64,000 bases of DNA from Anaerolineae bacterium (GTDB taxonomy: Bacteria > Chloroflexota > Anaerolineae > Aggregatilineales > Phototrophicaceae): the NCBI GenBank assembly GCA_022823165.1, contig JAJDXR010000046.1:1-64000 (forward strand), given 5' to 3'. The translations under genes were made by a program, and so were the position numbers. Positions 7,964 to 16,571 of this stretch are shown in pieces. Each line of letters starts with the position of its first letter. Positions within the stretch are counted from its first letter, which is position 1. Below the pieces are notes generated by a model. That model searched no databases and was not told the DNA's origin. It worked only from the letters and a program-made list of their open reading frames with translations.

Positions 7964-9067
7964 ATGAGTGATCTCAGGCGGCGGAAGCTGGCTGATTTGC
8001 TGGTCAACTATTCGACTGAAGTCAAACCTGACGACTGGGTCGGCATCTTGGGTGATTTCAAGTCGCTGCCCATTCTGCGCGAGGTCTACCAAGCGGTCGT
8101 CGATGCCGGCGGACATCCCAGCTTGCTTATCGAAGACAGTCAAATGCAGCGCTACTTCTTGCGAAATGCCAGCGACGAGCAGATGAACTGGGTCGATCCC
8201 GCCTTGCAGCGCTATACCGAGGGTGGCGATGTCTACATCCGCGTCGGCGCGCCGGACAATACCCGCGCCATGAGCAGCATCGACGCCCAGCGCATTCGCC
8301 AGCAGCGCTCAGCCCAAAGCGTAATTTTACAGACGCGGCTGGAACGCGCCGCCCGCGGCGAATTCCGCTGGGTTGGCGCGCTTTACCCGACGGACGCCAG
8401 CGCGCAAGAAGCCAATATGAGCCTCGAAGAATACCAAGACTTCGTTTACGGCGCCTGCTTCTGCGATGCTGACGACCCGGCCGCCGAGTGGCGCAAGCTC
8501 AGCGCCATGCAGCAGCAGAAAGTCGACTACCTGGCCGGCAAGAACCAGGTGACCCTGCGCGGGCCGCATATTGATTTGAGCTTGAGTATTGCCGGCCGCA
8601 GTTTCATCAATAGCGACGGCCGGCGCAATATGCCCAGCGGAGAGATCTTCACCGGCCCGGTCGAGGATAGCGTCAATGGCTGGGTGCGCTTCAGCTATCC
8701 CGCTATCGTGGGCGGGCGCGCCGTCAGCGGCATCGAGCTCCGTTTCCTTGACGGTAAAGTGACCGACGCTTCCGCGGAAATGCACGAAGACCTGTTGATC
8801 GCGCAGTTGGATACCGACGCCGGCGCGCGCTATCTGGGCGAATTCGCTATTGGGACCAACTTCGGCATCAACCAGTTCACCGGCATGATTCTTTACGACG
8901 AGAAAATCGGCGGCACGGTGCACATGGCTGTTGGCATGGGCTATCCCGAAACCGGCAGCTTGAACAAAAGCGCCGTCCACTGGGATATGATCTGCGATAT
9001 GCGCCAGGACAGCCAGATCTTGGTGGATGGCGAGCTATTTTACAAAGACGGCGCCTTTGTGATCTAG
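7964..9067 (+). CDS. M29 family aminopeptidase
   Basis: This 367-residue protein matches the thermophilic metalloaminopeptidases (AmpS / aminopeptidase T). Metal-ligand motifs are seen in order: RRNMPSGEIFTGP, LGEFAIGTNFGI, GGTVHMAVG and AVHWDMI. These supply the two Glu, His and HWD ligands of the cocatalytic site. It should remove N-terminal residues from peptides in the cytoplasm; there is no signal sequence. GGAGG lies about ten bases before the ATG. A hairpin-T terminator follows at 9128-9151. Confidence 0.9.
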   Translation: MSDLRRRKLADLLVNYSTEVKPDDWVGILGDFKSLPILREVYQAVVDAGGHPSLLIEDSQMQRYFLRNASDEQMNWVDPALQRYTEGGDVYIRVGAPDNTRAMSSIDAQRIRQQRSAQSVILQTRLERAARGEFRWVGALYPTDASAQEANMSLEEYQDFVYGACFCDADDPAAEWRKLSAMQQQKVDYLAGKNQVTLRGPHIDLSLSIAGRSFINSDGRRNMPSGEIFTGPVEDSVNGWVRFSYPAIVGGRAVSGIELRFLDGKVTDASAEMHEDLLIAQLDTDAGARYLGEFAIGTNFGINQFTGMILYDEKIGGTVHMAVGMGYPETGSLNKSAVHWDMICDMRQDSQILVDGELFYKDGAFVI

Positions 9068-9127
9068 GAGCATTCGCTGAAACTTCCGCGAATTTGCGTA
9101 CAGCTGTGGCTGCGATACGCGCTTAAG

Positions 9128-9151
9128 GAGCCGCCTGCGCGCGGCTCTTTT
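9128..9151 (+). terminator. Rho-independent terminator after the M29 peptidase gene
   Basis: A seven-base stem GAGCCGC (9128-9134) pairs with GCGGCTC (9141-9147) across a six-base loop and is followed by TTTT. It lies 61 bases after the stop codon. Confidence 0.75.
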
Positions 9152-9257
9152 CCCTGATGCTCATTGCTTCGATGTCATAGTTATATGCTGCTGGCTTTGC
9201 CCAAATCCGGCACTTGTACTACCATGCCTGTATGCGCTTTTCCGCGAGGTCCATAAC

Positions 9258-11384
9258 ATGAGCAGTTCCGCATTCGTTCCCAAGCCTGATGACGCCGGGG
9301 GCGGGATAGTCGCCGTCGCCAATACCCGCTCAGCGCTGAGCAACATCCGCCGCGGCCCCGGCGCCAATTACGAAGACATCGGCGATATCCTCGATAATTC
9401 ACTGGTGGTGTATTACCCGGACACGCGCACCTCAAGCAATTGGGTCTGGATAGAGAAGGGCGGGCTAAAGGGCTGGGTCTACGCGGGTTACATCGAGTTT
9501 ATCCAGGCGATTGGCGCCGCGCCATCTCGTCACAAGCCGACGCCCTACGACGGCAAGGTGGCAGTCTGGCACTGGAAGGGCAGCGCCGTCAGCGAAAACA
9601 CCGCCGCCGACCTGCTGAAAAACATCAAGCTGCGGGCGCCGAACGTCAGCCAGATCTGGGTCAAGATAACCAATGGCGTCCATTGGATGGGGCGCTACGA
9701 TTCAAGCGGGATGGCCATCAACGGAACCGAAAGCATCGATCAATGGGTGACGGCCTGCCAGGCGGCCGGCTTTGAGTTCCATGCCTGGTGCGTACCGCAA
9801 GGGCTGGATATTGAGCAGGAGGCGGCTGTCTTAATTGAGGCTTGTACGCGCGCCGGCGTCGAATCGCTGATTCTGGACGTCGAACCTTATGCCGACGAAG
9901 GCTATTGGAAGGGCGGGGCTGCCAAAGTGCGGCCCTTTATGCTGGCGCTGCGCCGCGGGTTGGGGACGCGCTTTCACATCGGCCTGAGCGTCGACCCCCG
10001 CAAGCAGCATTATCACACTATTTTCCCCGGCGAATGGAGTCCCTTCGTCGATAGCGTCCATCCACAGACATACTGGAATATCTTCCGCGATACCGCTGAG
10101 GAAGCGCTGGCGGAAGTCTGGACCGTCTGGGGCGGTTTCGACAAGCCGATCATCCCAGTGCTGGAGGGCGCCGCCGTGACGAGCGAGCAAACCACGGCGC
10201 ATACCTTGGCCACGCAGGTTCATGGCGCCAAGGGAATAAGCTGGTGGCGCTACGGCACAATCTCGCAATGGACGGGCGTCAACAAGCCGATTGAACTGAG
10301 CGCTTCCCCGGCTGACCCAACATCGGATATCGTGCAGAACTTCACCGACGAAGTCACGATTCTGCCGACCAAGCAAGGCTTTCGCAGCGGCACCTACACC
10401 GGCAAGCCGGAATTCAGCGCGCGGCGGAATACCTGGGGCTGGGATTATCTCTATGTCAATACAGAAGAACGCACCAGCAAAGTCTGGGCTGAATGGCGCG
10501 ATGTATTGCCGCGCAACGGTCTCTACGAGATTTCAGTCTTTATCCCCAATCGTAAAGCCACGACCGCTCGCGCCCGTTACAAAGTCCACGGCATCGTTGG
10601 CACGACGACCGAAGTCGTTGTTGATATCAACCAGAACAAGAACCGCAATCGCTGGGTGGCCCTGGGTGTCTTTGACCTGGACCGAACGATGGAGAACGCC
10701 GGGCGCGTCTTCCTCAATGATGTCACCGGCGAGCCGGACAAACTAATCGCCTTCGATGCCGCGCGCTTTCGCCGCATCGTCTCGACGCCGGCCGGCTATA
10801 CACCCGCTCCTGAACCGCCGCGCCCCACAATCGTCAATGGCGTCCACGTGGCGGACGGCTATGATTCGCCCGTGGGTTCCAGCGAACAGCGCAGCGGCCA
10901 AAAGCTTTGGCCCCCGGGCTGGCGCGATGCCTCACCCTTTGGCAAGCTCTATTTTATCGGAACACCCAGCGAAGCCTACCACACCGGCGCTGATCTCAAC
11001 TTCGGAGCGCCCTATGCGGATAAGGGCATGGCCTGTTACGCCTGCGCCAGCGGCATTGTGACGCTGGCAGCGCGAATGGGTGTTTGGGGCAACCTGCTAA
11101 TCATACGCCACGACCCGCTGTACGAGCCTTCAGGTCAGGTCATTTACAGCCGTTACGCCCATGTGCAGAACATGCGCGTACAGGTCGGCGATCGCGTCGC
11201 GCGCGGGCAGCGAATCTGCGAGGTGAGCGACGCTTTTGGCCGCTTCGTGCCGCATTTGCACTTTGATTTGAGCTCGACTACCTTGCTGGCGACGCGGCCC
11301 AGCAATTGGCCCAAGAAGAACTACAACTTGCTGATGGCGAATTACATTGATCCGCTGGATTGGATTCGCCGGCACCGTCCCTAG
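9258..11384 (+). CDS. SH3b / TIM-barrel / golvesin-like / M23 multidomain cell-wall protein
   Basis: This 708-residue protein shows four regions. An SH3b-like domain (about 15-90) contains SNIRRGPGANYEDIG. A TIM-barrel, glycosidase-like region (about 100-350) holds ILDVEPYADEG, a plausible acid pair. A golvesin-C-terminal-like beta domain follows (about 370-510; ARYKVHG). The LytM/M23 domain (about 540-708) has HTGADLNFG and HLHFDLS, the His/Asp and HxH zinc ligands. M23 enzymes cut peptidoglycan or peptide cross-links. No clear signal peptide is present at the chosen start, which is odd for a wall hydrolase; export could use another route. Confidence 0.75.
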   Translation: MSSSAFVPKPDDAGGGIVAVANTRSALSNIRRGPGANYEDIGDILDNSLVVYYPDTRTSSNWVWIEKGGLKGWVYAGYIEFIQAIGAAPSRHKPTPYDGKVAVWHWKGSAVSENTAADLLKNIKLRAPNVSQIWVKITNGVHWMGRYDSSGMAINGTESIDQWVTACQAAGFEFHAWCVPQGLDIEQEAAVLIEACTRAGVESLILDVEPYADEGYWKGGAAKVRPFMLALRRGLGTRFHIGLSVDPRKQHYHTIFPGEWSPFVDSVHPQTYWNIFRDTAEEALAEVWTVWGGFDKPIIPVLEGAAVTSEQTTAHTLATQVHGAKGISWWRYGTISQWTGVNKPIELSASPADPTSDIVQNFTDEVTILPTKQGFRSGTYTGKPEFSARRNTWGWDYLYVNTEERTSKVWAEWRDVLPRNGLYEISVFIPNRKATTARARYKVHGIVGTTTEVVVDINQNKNRNRWVALGVFDLDRTMENAGRVFLNDVTGEPDKLIAFDAARFRRIVSTPAGYTPAPEPPRPTIVNGVHVADGYDSPVGSSEQRSGQKLWPPGWRDASPFGKLYFIGTPSEAYHTGADLNFGAPYADKGMACYACASGIVTLAARMGVWGNLLIIRHDPLYEPSGQVIYSRYAHVQNMRVQVGDRVARGQRICEVSDAFGRFVPHLHFDLSSTTLLATRPSNWPKKNYNLLMANYIDPLDWIRRHRP

Positions 11385-11401
11385 CGCAACGCGGAGGCGG
11401 C

Positions 11402-11704
11402 CTAGAATAGCCCCCAGTCGCTGGCGGCGCCTTCCTCCATCATGCTGGGGTCCCACATTTCCATGCCCATCTCAATCGTCGTCGGCACACCGAGGAAGTC
11501 CTGCGTGGTGCGCCGCGTCTGCTCAAGCAGCTGCGGCGCGTAAGGGCAAAACGGCGTCGTCATGATCATATTCACATGCGCGCTGTCCTCGCCGATGTCA
11601 ACGCCGCGGACCAAACCCAACTCTACGACATTCATGCCGATTTCCGGGTCTATCACTGTGCGTAGCGCCTCGTAAAGTCCGGCTTCTTTTTCGCTCATGT
11701 TCAT
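11402..11704 (-). CDS. DUF59/MIP18 family Fe-S assembly protein (SufT-like)
   Basis: This 100-residue protein has the DUF59 core: ALRTVIDPEIGMNVVELGLV followed by VNMIMTTPFCPYAPQL. Pro-Asp-Pro-Glu-type residues and one Cys sit in the expected turn. DUF59 proteins (SufT, Cia2) help deliver Fe-S clusters to target proteins. It is encoded next to, and divergent from, sufCBD, supporting that role. A second ATG two codons in is an equally possible start, because the GGGG upstream of the first is very close. Partner proteins cannot be named. Confidence 0.82.
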   Translation of the reverse strand: MNMSEKEAGLYEALRTVIDPEIGMNVVELGLVRGVDIGEDSAHVNMIMTTPFCPYAPQLLEQTRRTTQDFLGVPTTIEMGMEMWDPSMMEEGAASDWGLF

Positions 11705-11869
11705 TGTCCCCTGCGCCTGCGCTGAATTGACAACGCAGCCTGGTCTCGTAACTATGCCCGCTGTTTTCGGGCGGCGGTTCGCTTAGCATAGTACAGTGCT
11801 GGCGCCATGTCAATTTGACGAATGGCGGGGAGTGGCTATTTCGGCGCCTGATCCCGCACTATTGCGCTG

Positions 11870-11898
11870 TTGACAAGGCAGAGTCAGACTGCTAGACT
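11870..11898 (+). promoter_or_regulatory. Promoter of the sufCBD operon
   Basis: A perfect TTGACA (11870-11875) is followed after 17 bases by TAGACT (11893-11898), preceded by TGC, an extended -10. About 73 bases of leader remain before sufC. No IscR/SufR operator is recognised, but regulator binding within this leader would be expected from other bacteria. Confidence 0.75.
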
Positions 11899-11971
11899 GC
11901 AAGCAAGTTCGATTCGGTTATACAGTAGATTTAACCCGCATTAAATCACAGGGAAGGGAGTACCGCCCCGA

Positions 11972-12757
11972 ATGACCGCAACCTTGCAGATTCAAAACCT
12001 GCACGTCAGCGTAGAAGGAGACGATGATCTGATTCTGCGCGGTGTGGATTTGACCGTGAAACAGGGCGAGATTCACGCGCTGATGGGTCCTAACGGCTCC
12101 GGAAAGAGTACCCTAGCCAACGTACTGATGGGCAATCCAGCCTATGAGGTGCATGAAGGCGCTGTATTTTTGAACGGCGACAGTGTGCTTGATATGGAGC
12201 CGGATGAACGCAGCCGCGCCGGCCTGTTCCTGGCCTTTCAGTATCCGGTGGCGATTCCCGGCGTCACGCTGGCCAACTTCCTGCGCCACGCGATCAACGC
12301 GCGCTTAAAAGCCGACGACCCTGAGAGCAAGGGCATTCCCATCCCTAAATTCGCCCGCATGATGCGCCAGAAGATGAACGACTTGCATATCGATCATTCC
12401 TTCGCCGGGCGCTATCTCAACGAAGGCTTCAGCGGCGGCGAAAAGAAGCGAGCTGAAGTCCTGCAGATGGCTGTGCTGGAACCGCGTATCGCCGTGCTGG
12501 ACGAAACCGACTCGGGCCTGGATATTGACGCCCTGCGTATCGTGGCCGATGGCGTCAATGCGCTGACCGGCCCCGCTATGGGCGCGCTGGTCATCACCCA
12601 CTATCAGCGCATGTTGAATTACATAAAGCCGGATTTTGTACATGTCCTGTATGATGGCAGGATCGTCGAAAGCGGCGGACCCGAACTCGCGCATGAGCTG
12701 GAAGACAAAGGCTACGAGTGGATTCGGGAAAAGCACCTGGCAATGGCCGAAGCATAA
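11972..12757 (+). CDS. sufC: Fe-S cluster assembly ATPase SufC
   Basis: SufC is the ABC-type ATPase of the SufBCD scaffold. This 261-residue protein has Walker A GPNGSGKST at 39-47 and the Q-loop region FLAFQYPVAIPGV. It also has the SufC-specific signature NEGFSGGEKKRAEVLQM and Walker B with LDETDSGLDIDAL. The phrase EGFSGGEKKR separates it from other ABC ATPases. It is first in the operon sufC-sufB-sufD, with 18 bases to sufB. No membrane partner is needed; it works in the cytoplasm. Confidence 0.96.
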   Translation: MTATLQIQNLHVSVEGDDDLILRGVDLTVKQGEIHALMGPNGSGKSTLANVLMGNPAYEVHEGAVFLNGDSVLDMEPDERSRAGLFLAFQYPVAIPGVTLANFLRHAINARLKADDPESKGIPIPKFARMMRQKMNDLHIDHSFAGRYLNEGFSGGEKKRAEVLQMAVLEPRIAVLDETDSGLDIDALRIVADGVNALTGPAMGALVITHYQRMLNYIKPDFVHVLYDGRIVESGGPELAHELEDKGYEWIREKHLAMAEA

Positions 12758-12775
12758 ACGGAACAGGAAGATATC

Positions 12776-14224
12776 ATGGTTGACGCGATTCAGAGCGAAA
12801 AGCAGCTGACACACGAAGAAGAAGCCTTGAAAGAAGTCGGCTTAAGCTATGCCGAGAAATACGGCTTCCATGACGCTGACGTCGACTACACCTTCAAGAG
12901 CCAGAAGGGCGTCAACGAGGATATCGTCCGCCAGATCAGCGGTCTAAAAGAGGAGCCGCAGTGGATGACCGACCGGCGCGTTGAGGCTTACCATATCTTC
13001 ATGGACAAGCCGACTCCCCAATGGGGGGGCGACCTCAATCGCATCGACTACGACGACATTTATTACTACGTGCGCGCTACCGACAAGACCGAAAATGACT
13101 GGGATGAGGTGCCGCAGGAAATCAAGGACACCTTCGACAAGCTGGGCATTCCCGAAGCGGAGCAGAAGTTCCTGCATGGCGTGTCGGCTCAATACGACAG
13201 CGAGTCCGTCTATCACAAAATTCAGGACAACCTGGAAGAGCAGGGCGTCGTATTCCTCGACATGGATTCCGCGCTGCGCGAGTACCCCGATATCGTGCAG
13301 GAGTACTTCGGCACGGTCATCCCGTCCAACGATAACAAATTCTCCGCCCTGAATACCGCGGTGTGGTCAGGCGGCAGTTTTATCTACGTGCCGCCCGGCG
13401 TCCACGTGGAGATGCCGCTGCAAGCCTATTTCCGCATCAACACGCAGAATATGGGCCAATTCGAGCGGACGCTCATCATCGTCGATGAAGGCGCCTACGT
13501 GCATTACGTCGAAGGTTGCACCGCGCCCATCTACAGCTCGGACAGCCTGCACAGCGCAGTCGTCGAGATCATTGTCAAGAAAGGTGGCCGCTGCCGTTAC
13601 ACCACCATTCAGAATTGGTCCAACAACGTCTACAACCTGGTGACCAAACGCGCCGTCGCTGAAGAGGACGCTACCATGGAATGGGTAGACGGCAATCTGG
13701 GCAGTCGCCTGACGATGAAGTACCCGGCCGTGATTCTGCGGGGCGAGGGCGCGCATGGCGAAGTGCTCTCGATCGCCTTTGCCGGCGATGGGCAGCATCA
13801 AGACGCCGGCGCGAAGATCACGCACCTGGCGCCAAACACCACCAGCCAGATCATCAGCAAGTCGATCAGTAAAGATGGCGGCCGAGCCAGTTATCGCGGG
13901 CTGCTCAAGATCGACGAAGCGGCGCGCGACAGCAAAAGCAACGTGGTATGCGATGCCTTGCTGCTCGACGACTTCAGCCGCTCGGACACTTATCCCACCA
14001 TTGAGATTGACGCCAAAAACGTGACCATGGGCCACGAGGCGTCGGTCAGCAAAGTCGGCGAAGATCAGCTCTTTTACCTGATGAGCCGCGGCCTCGGCGA
14101 AGACGAAGCCAATGCCATGATCGTCAATGGCTTCCTGGAACCGCTGGTCAAAGAATTGCCCATGGAATACGCGCTCGAGCTCAACCGGCTGATTCAAATT
14201 CAGTTGGAGGGCTCTATCGGCTAA
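12776..14224 (+). CDS. sufB: Fe-S cluster scaffold SufB
   Basis: SufB is the beta-helical scaffold subunit on which the [4Fe-4S] cluster is built. This protein has 482 residues, a normal length. The family blocks [40 protein letters not shown] and [19 protein letters not shown] are present, as are the late [20 protein letters not shown] and an ending typical for SufB. The conserved Cys in EGCTAP is seen. AGGAAG precedes the ATG. It lies between sufC and sufD. Confidence 0.96.
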   Translation: MVDAIQSEKQLTHEEEALKEVGLSYAEKYGFHDADVDYTFKSQKGVNEDIVRQISGLKEEPQWMTDRRVEAYHIFMDKPTPQWGGDLNRIDYDDIYYYVRATDKTENDWDEVPQEIKDTFDKLGIPEAEQKFLHGVSAQYDSESVYHKIQDNLEEQGVVFLDMDSALREYPDIVQEYFGTVIPSNDNKFSALNTAVWSGGSFIYVPPGVHVEMPLQAYFRINTQNMGQFERTLIIVDEGAYVHYVEGCTAPIYSSDSLHSAVVEIIVKKGGRCRYTTIQNWSNNVYNLVTKRAVAEEDATMEWVDGNLGSRLTMKYPAVILRGEGAHGEVLSIAFAGDGQHQDAGAKITHLAPNTTSQIISKSISKDGGRASYRGLLKIDEAARDSKSNVVCDALLLDDFSRSDTYPTIEIDAKNVTMGHEASVSKVGEDQLFYLMSRGLGEDEANAMIVNGFLEPLVKELPMEYALELNRLIQIQLEGSIG

Positions 14225-14365
14225 GCGCGCCGCAAGTCACATTGAATTGCCGACAGCCCGAGCGTCATTCACGATTATCGCAAGATTTCGGCCGCCGCGA
14301 CTAATCAACCCGGCTTTGGGAAGCTCGCCGGCGACTGGCGAAATGCAGCCAGAAGGAGAACAAAC

Positions 14366-15700
14366 GTGGCAGTTGTACGCAGGCGATCATCGCTTCCGCA
14401 AGCGCCGAGCTATAGCATCAAACAGGTCGAAGCGCTGAGCCGGGACAACGAGGAACCCGGCTGGCTGCGCGAGCGCCGTCTGGAAGCCTGGGCGCTCTAT
14501 GAGTCCATGCCCATGCCCTACATGGAAGAAGAGTGGCGCCGCACGGACTATCGTCACATTCGCTGGGACGAAGCCGGCAAACTGATCACCGCCAACGGAC
14601 TTGACGCCAGCTCCGTTCCCGCGAAGAACCTGGAACCCTTGACCGGCCAAGAGCAGGGCGGCCTGCTGGTATTCGTCGATGGCAAGATCGTCAGCCACCA
14701 GTTGGCTGATCAGCTGGCGCGGCAAGGCGTGGTCTTCACCGATTTGCGCACGGCCCTGCGCGAGAGCGAAGATCTGCTGCGGGAGCGCTTCATGACCCGC
14801 GCCGTGACACCCGCCGACGGCAAATTCGCCGCCTTGCACGCCGCCCTCTGGGACTACGGCGTCTTTGTCCACGTACCTCGGAACACCAGCGCCGAATTGC
14901 CCCTGCATGTCGTCTGTTACAACACGACCGCCGGCGCCGGGCTGGGCCACGTCCTGGTGGTGCTGGAGGAAAACGCCCAGGCGACCATGCAAGTCGAATA
15001 CGCTTCTCAGGAGCGCGCGCAGCAGTCGGCCTATATCGGCGCGACCGAGCTGATAGTCGGCGACGCCGGCAACCTGCGTTACGTATCGCTGCAAGATTGG
15101 AATCGCGAGACCTTCGAATTCAGTCATCAGCGCGGCGTCGTCGGCCGCGACGCCCAGTTGGATTGGGTCAATGGCGTGATGGGCAGTCGCCTCACCAAAG
15201 CCTTCATCGAAGTCGACACAGTAGGCGCGGGCGCGAACGCGCGTGTGAGCGGCTTCTTCTTCGCTGATCGCGGCCAGTTCTTCGATCTCGATACCCAGCA
15301 GAACCACAACGCGCCACTCACGAATACGGACCTGCTATTCAAGGGCGCGGCGCGCGATAATGCCCGCACCTTGTGGCAGGGCATGATCAAGTCCCTGCCC
15401 AAGATGCAGCAAATCGACGGCTACCAGGTTTGCCGCAATCTCATGCTCAGCGACGAAGCGCGCATGGACAGCATTCCCGGCCTGGAGATTGAGGCCGACG
15501 ATGTCGCCTGTTCCCACGCCGCCACATTTGGTACGCTCGAAGACGAACCCATCTACTATCTGATGAGTCGCGGCATCACGCGGCCGCAAGCGCAATTGAT
15601 GATTATCGAAGGCTTCTTCGACGAACTGCTGCAGCGCATCCCCTTTGAGCGAGTACGTCAGCGCCTGATGGCTGAGATAGAAGCCAAAATCATTGCCTGA
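14366..15700 (+). CDS. sufD: Fe-S cluster assembly protein SufD
   Basis: A GTG start at 14366 is chosen because a near-perfect AGAAGGAGA lies just upstream; 141 bases separate it from sufB. The 444-residue product is a SufB homologue that pairs with it in the SufBC2D complex. Matching segments include GVFVHVPRNTSAELPLHVV, LDWVNGVMGSRLTKAF and a C-terminal TFGTLEDEPIYYLMSRGI block. An N-terminal region with WLRERRLEAWALYESMPMP is typical for SufD. A candidate terminator follows at 15753. Confidence 0.95.
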   Translation: MAVVRRRSSLPQAPSYSIKQVEALSRDNEEPGWLRERRLEAWALYESMPMPYMEEEWRRTDYRHIRWDEAGKLITANGLDASSVPAKNLEPLTGQEQGGLLVFVDGKIVSHQLADQLARQGVVFTDLRTALRESEDLLRERFMTRAVTPADGKFAALHAALWDYGVFVHVPRNTSAELPLHVVCYNTTAGAGLGHVLVVLEENAQATMQVEYASQERAQQSAYIGATELIVGDAGNLRYVSLQDWNRETFEFSHQRGVVGRDAQLDWVNGVMGSRLTKAFIEVDTVGAGANARVSGFFFADRGQFFDLDTQQNHNAPLTNTDLLFKGAARDNARTLWQGMIKSLPKMQQIDGYQVCRNLMLSDEARMDSIPGLEIEADDVACSHAATFGTLEDEPIYYLMSRGITRPQAQLMIIEGFFDELLQRIPFERVRQRLMAEIEAKIIA

Positions 15701-15720
15701 GCAAAATGCCGTCGCCTGGA

Positions 15721-15750
15721 TTGCAGCGCAAGCCGGGTAAATGCTAGAAT
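15721..15750 (+). promoter_or_regulatory. Candidate promoter of sufU
   Basis: TTGCAG (15721-15726) and TAGAAT (15745-15750) are 18 bases apart, with TGC before the -10 (extended form). A hairpin with a short T run lies directly downstream, so any transcript would meet a terminator-like fold before sufU. Confidence 0.45.
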
Positions 15751-15752
15751 GC

Positions 15753-15784
15753 AAGGCGCGTCAAATAGGCGCGCCTTTCGTTTT
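15753..15784 (+). terminator. Hairpin terminator or attenuator between sufD and sufU
   Basis: AAGGCGCG (15753-15760) pairs perfectly with CGCGCCTT (15770-15777) across a nine-base loop and is followed by TCGTTTT. It may end sufCBD transcription, or attenuate transcription from the candidate promoter just upstream. Which is correct cannot be told from sequence. Confidence 0.65.
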
Positions 15785-15810
15785 GCAGCGCTGGTGATTT
15801 GAGAGTCCTC

Positions 15811-16230
15811 ATGGAAGATATGTTTCGCGAGCTCATCCTGGATCATGCGCGCAATCTGCGCAATTGGGGGCTGCTCAGGCCTAACGATTTCGACCACGAA
15901 GAGTCCAATTCCCTCTGCGGCGACCGCCTGCGACTCACGCTAACGTTGGATCCTGACGGTAGGATCTCGAAAGTTGGCTGGGACGGGGAAGGCTGCGCTA
16001 TCTGCCTGGCCTCGGCTTCTATGTTCGGCGAGCAGTTGCGTGGCTTGACGCTTGAGCAAGCGCGGCAAATCAACAAGCAAGAACTGCTTGACAATATCGG
16101 CCTGCCGCTGAGCATCAACCGCGTCAAGTGCGCGCTGCTGCCCTTGAAAGTGCTGGTCGTTGGCGCTCACGGTCAAGTTGGCTTGGAGCAGTGGACTATG
16201 ATAGAAGAAAGCCGCGACGACCATGTCTGA
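15811..16230 (+). CDS. sufU: SufU-type iron-sulfur assembly protein
   Basis: The ATG at 15811 is preferred over the TTG twelve bases upstream because GAGAG sits six bases before it. The 139-residue protein has the three SufU zinc-binding Cys in context: NSLCGDRL (Cys and the neighbouring Asp), GEGCAICLASASM and NRVKCALLPLKVL. In Firmicutes SufU accepts sulfur from SufS and passes it to SufBCD. No sufS lies in this cluster; the desulfurase at 38.4 kb is a possible donor. Its stop codon overlaps the next gene by eight bases. Confidence 0.9.
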   Translation: MEDMFRELILDHARNLRNWGLLRPNDFDHEESNSLCGDRLRLTLTLDPDGRISKVGWDGEGCAICLASASMFGEQLRGLTLEQARQINKQELLDNIGLPLSINRVKCALLPLKVLVVGAHGQVGLEQWTMIEESRDDHV

Positions 16231-16549
16231 TTGGATTACGCTCTGTCGGGAATCCGAGCTGCCGCCGGGCCAGCGCGATGTTTTCGGCATTGACGGGCGC
16301 TGGGTCGCCGTCTTTAACATCGGCGGCACAGTCTACGCAATAGAAGACCTGTGCACCCACGACGGCAATGCGCTGGCTTTCGACGAGCGCGATCAGCCCA
16401 GTAAATTGGTCGGCTACGAAGTCGAGTGCCCGCGTCACGGCGCCCGTTTTGATGTTCGCGACGGCAGCGTAACACGCCGCCCGGCTGAGGTCGATGCGCC
16501 CTGGTACCAAGCGCGTATCGAAAATGGCCAGGTGCAAGTCTTGATCTAG
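16223..16549 (+). CDS. Rieske [2Fe-2S] ferredoxin-like protein
   Basis: This 108-residue protein has both Rieske cluster motifs: CTHDGNAL and CPRHGARFD, giving two Cys and two His ligands. It lacks a membrane anchor, so it is a soluble Rieske ferredoxin of the kind found in suf operons and dioxygenase systems. It overlaps sufU by eight bases (ATG inside the end of sufU), implying coupled translation. That position supports a role in Fe-S assembly or delivery of electrons to it, which is inference. Confidence 0.9.
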   Translation: MSDWITLCRESELPPGQRDVFGIDGRWVAVFNIGGTVYAIEDLCTHDGNALAFDERDQPSKLVGYEVECPRHGARFDVRDGSVTRRPAEVDAPWYQARIENGQVQVLI

Positions 16550-16571
16550 TCCAGCAAACAAGGGGGCATCC

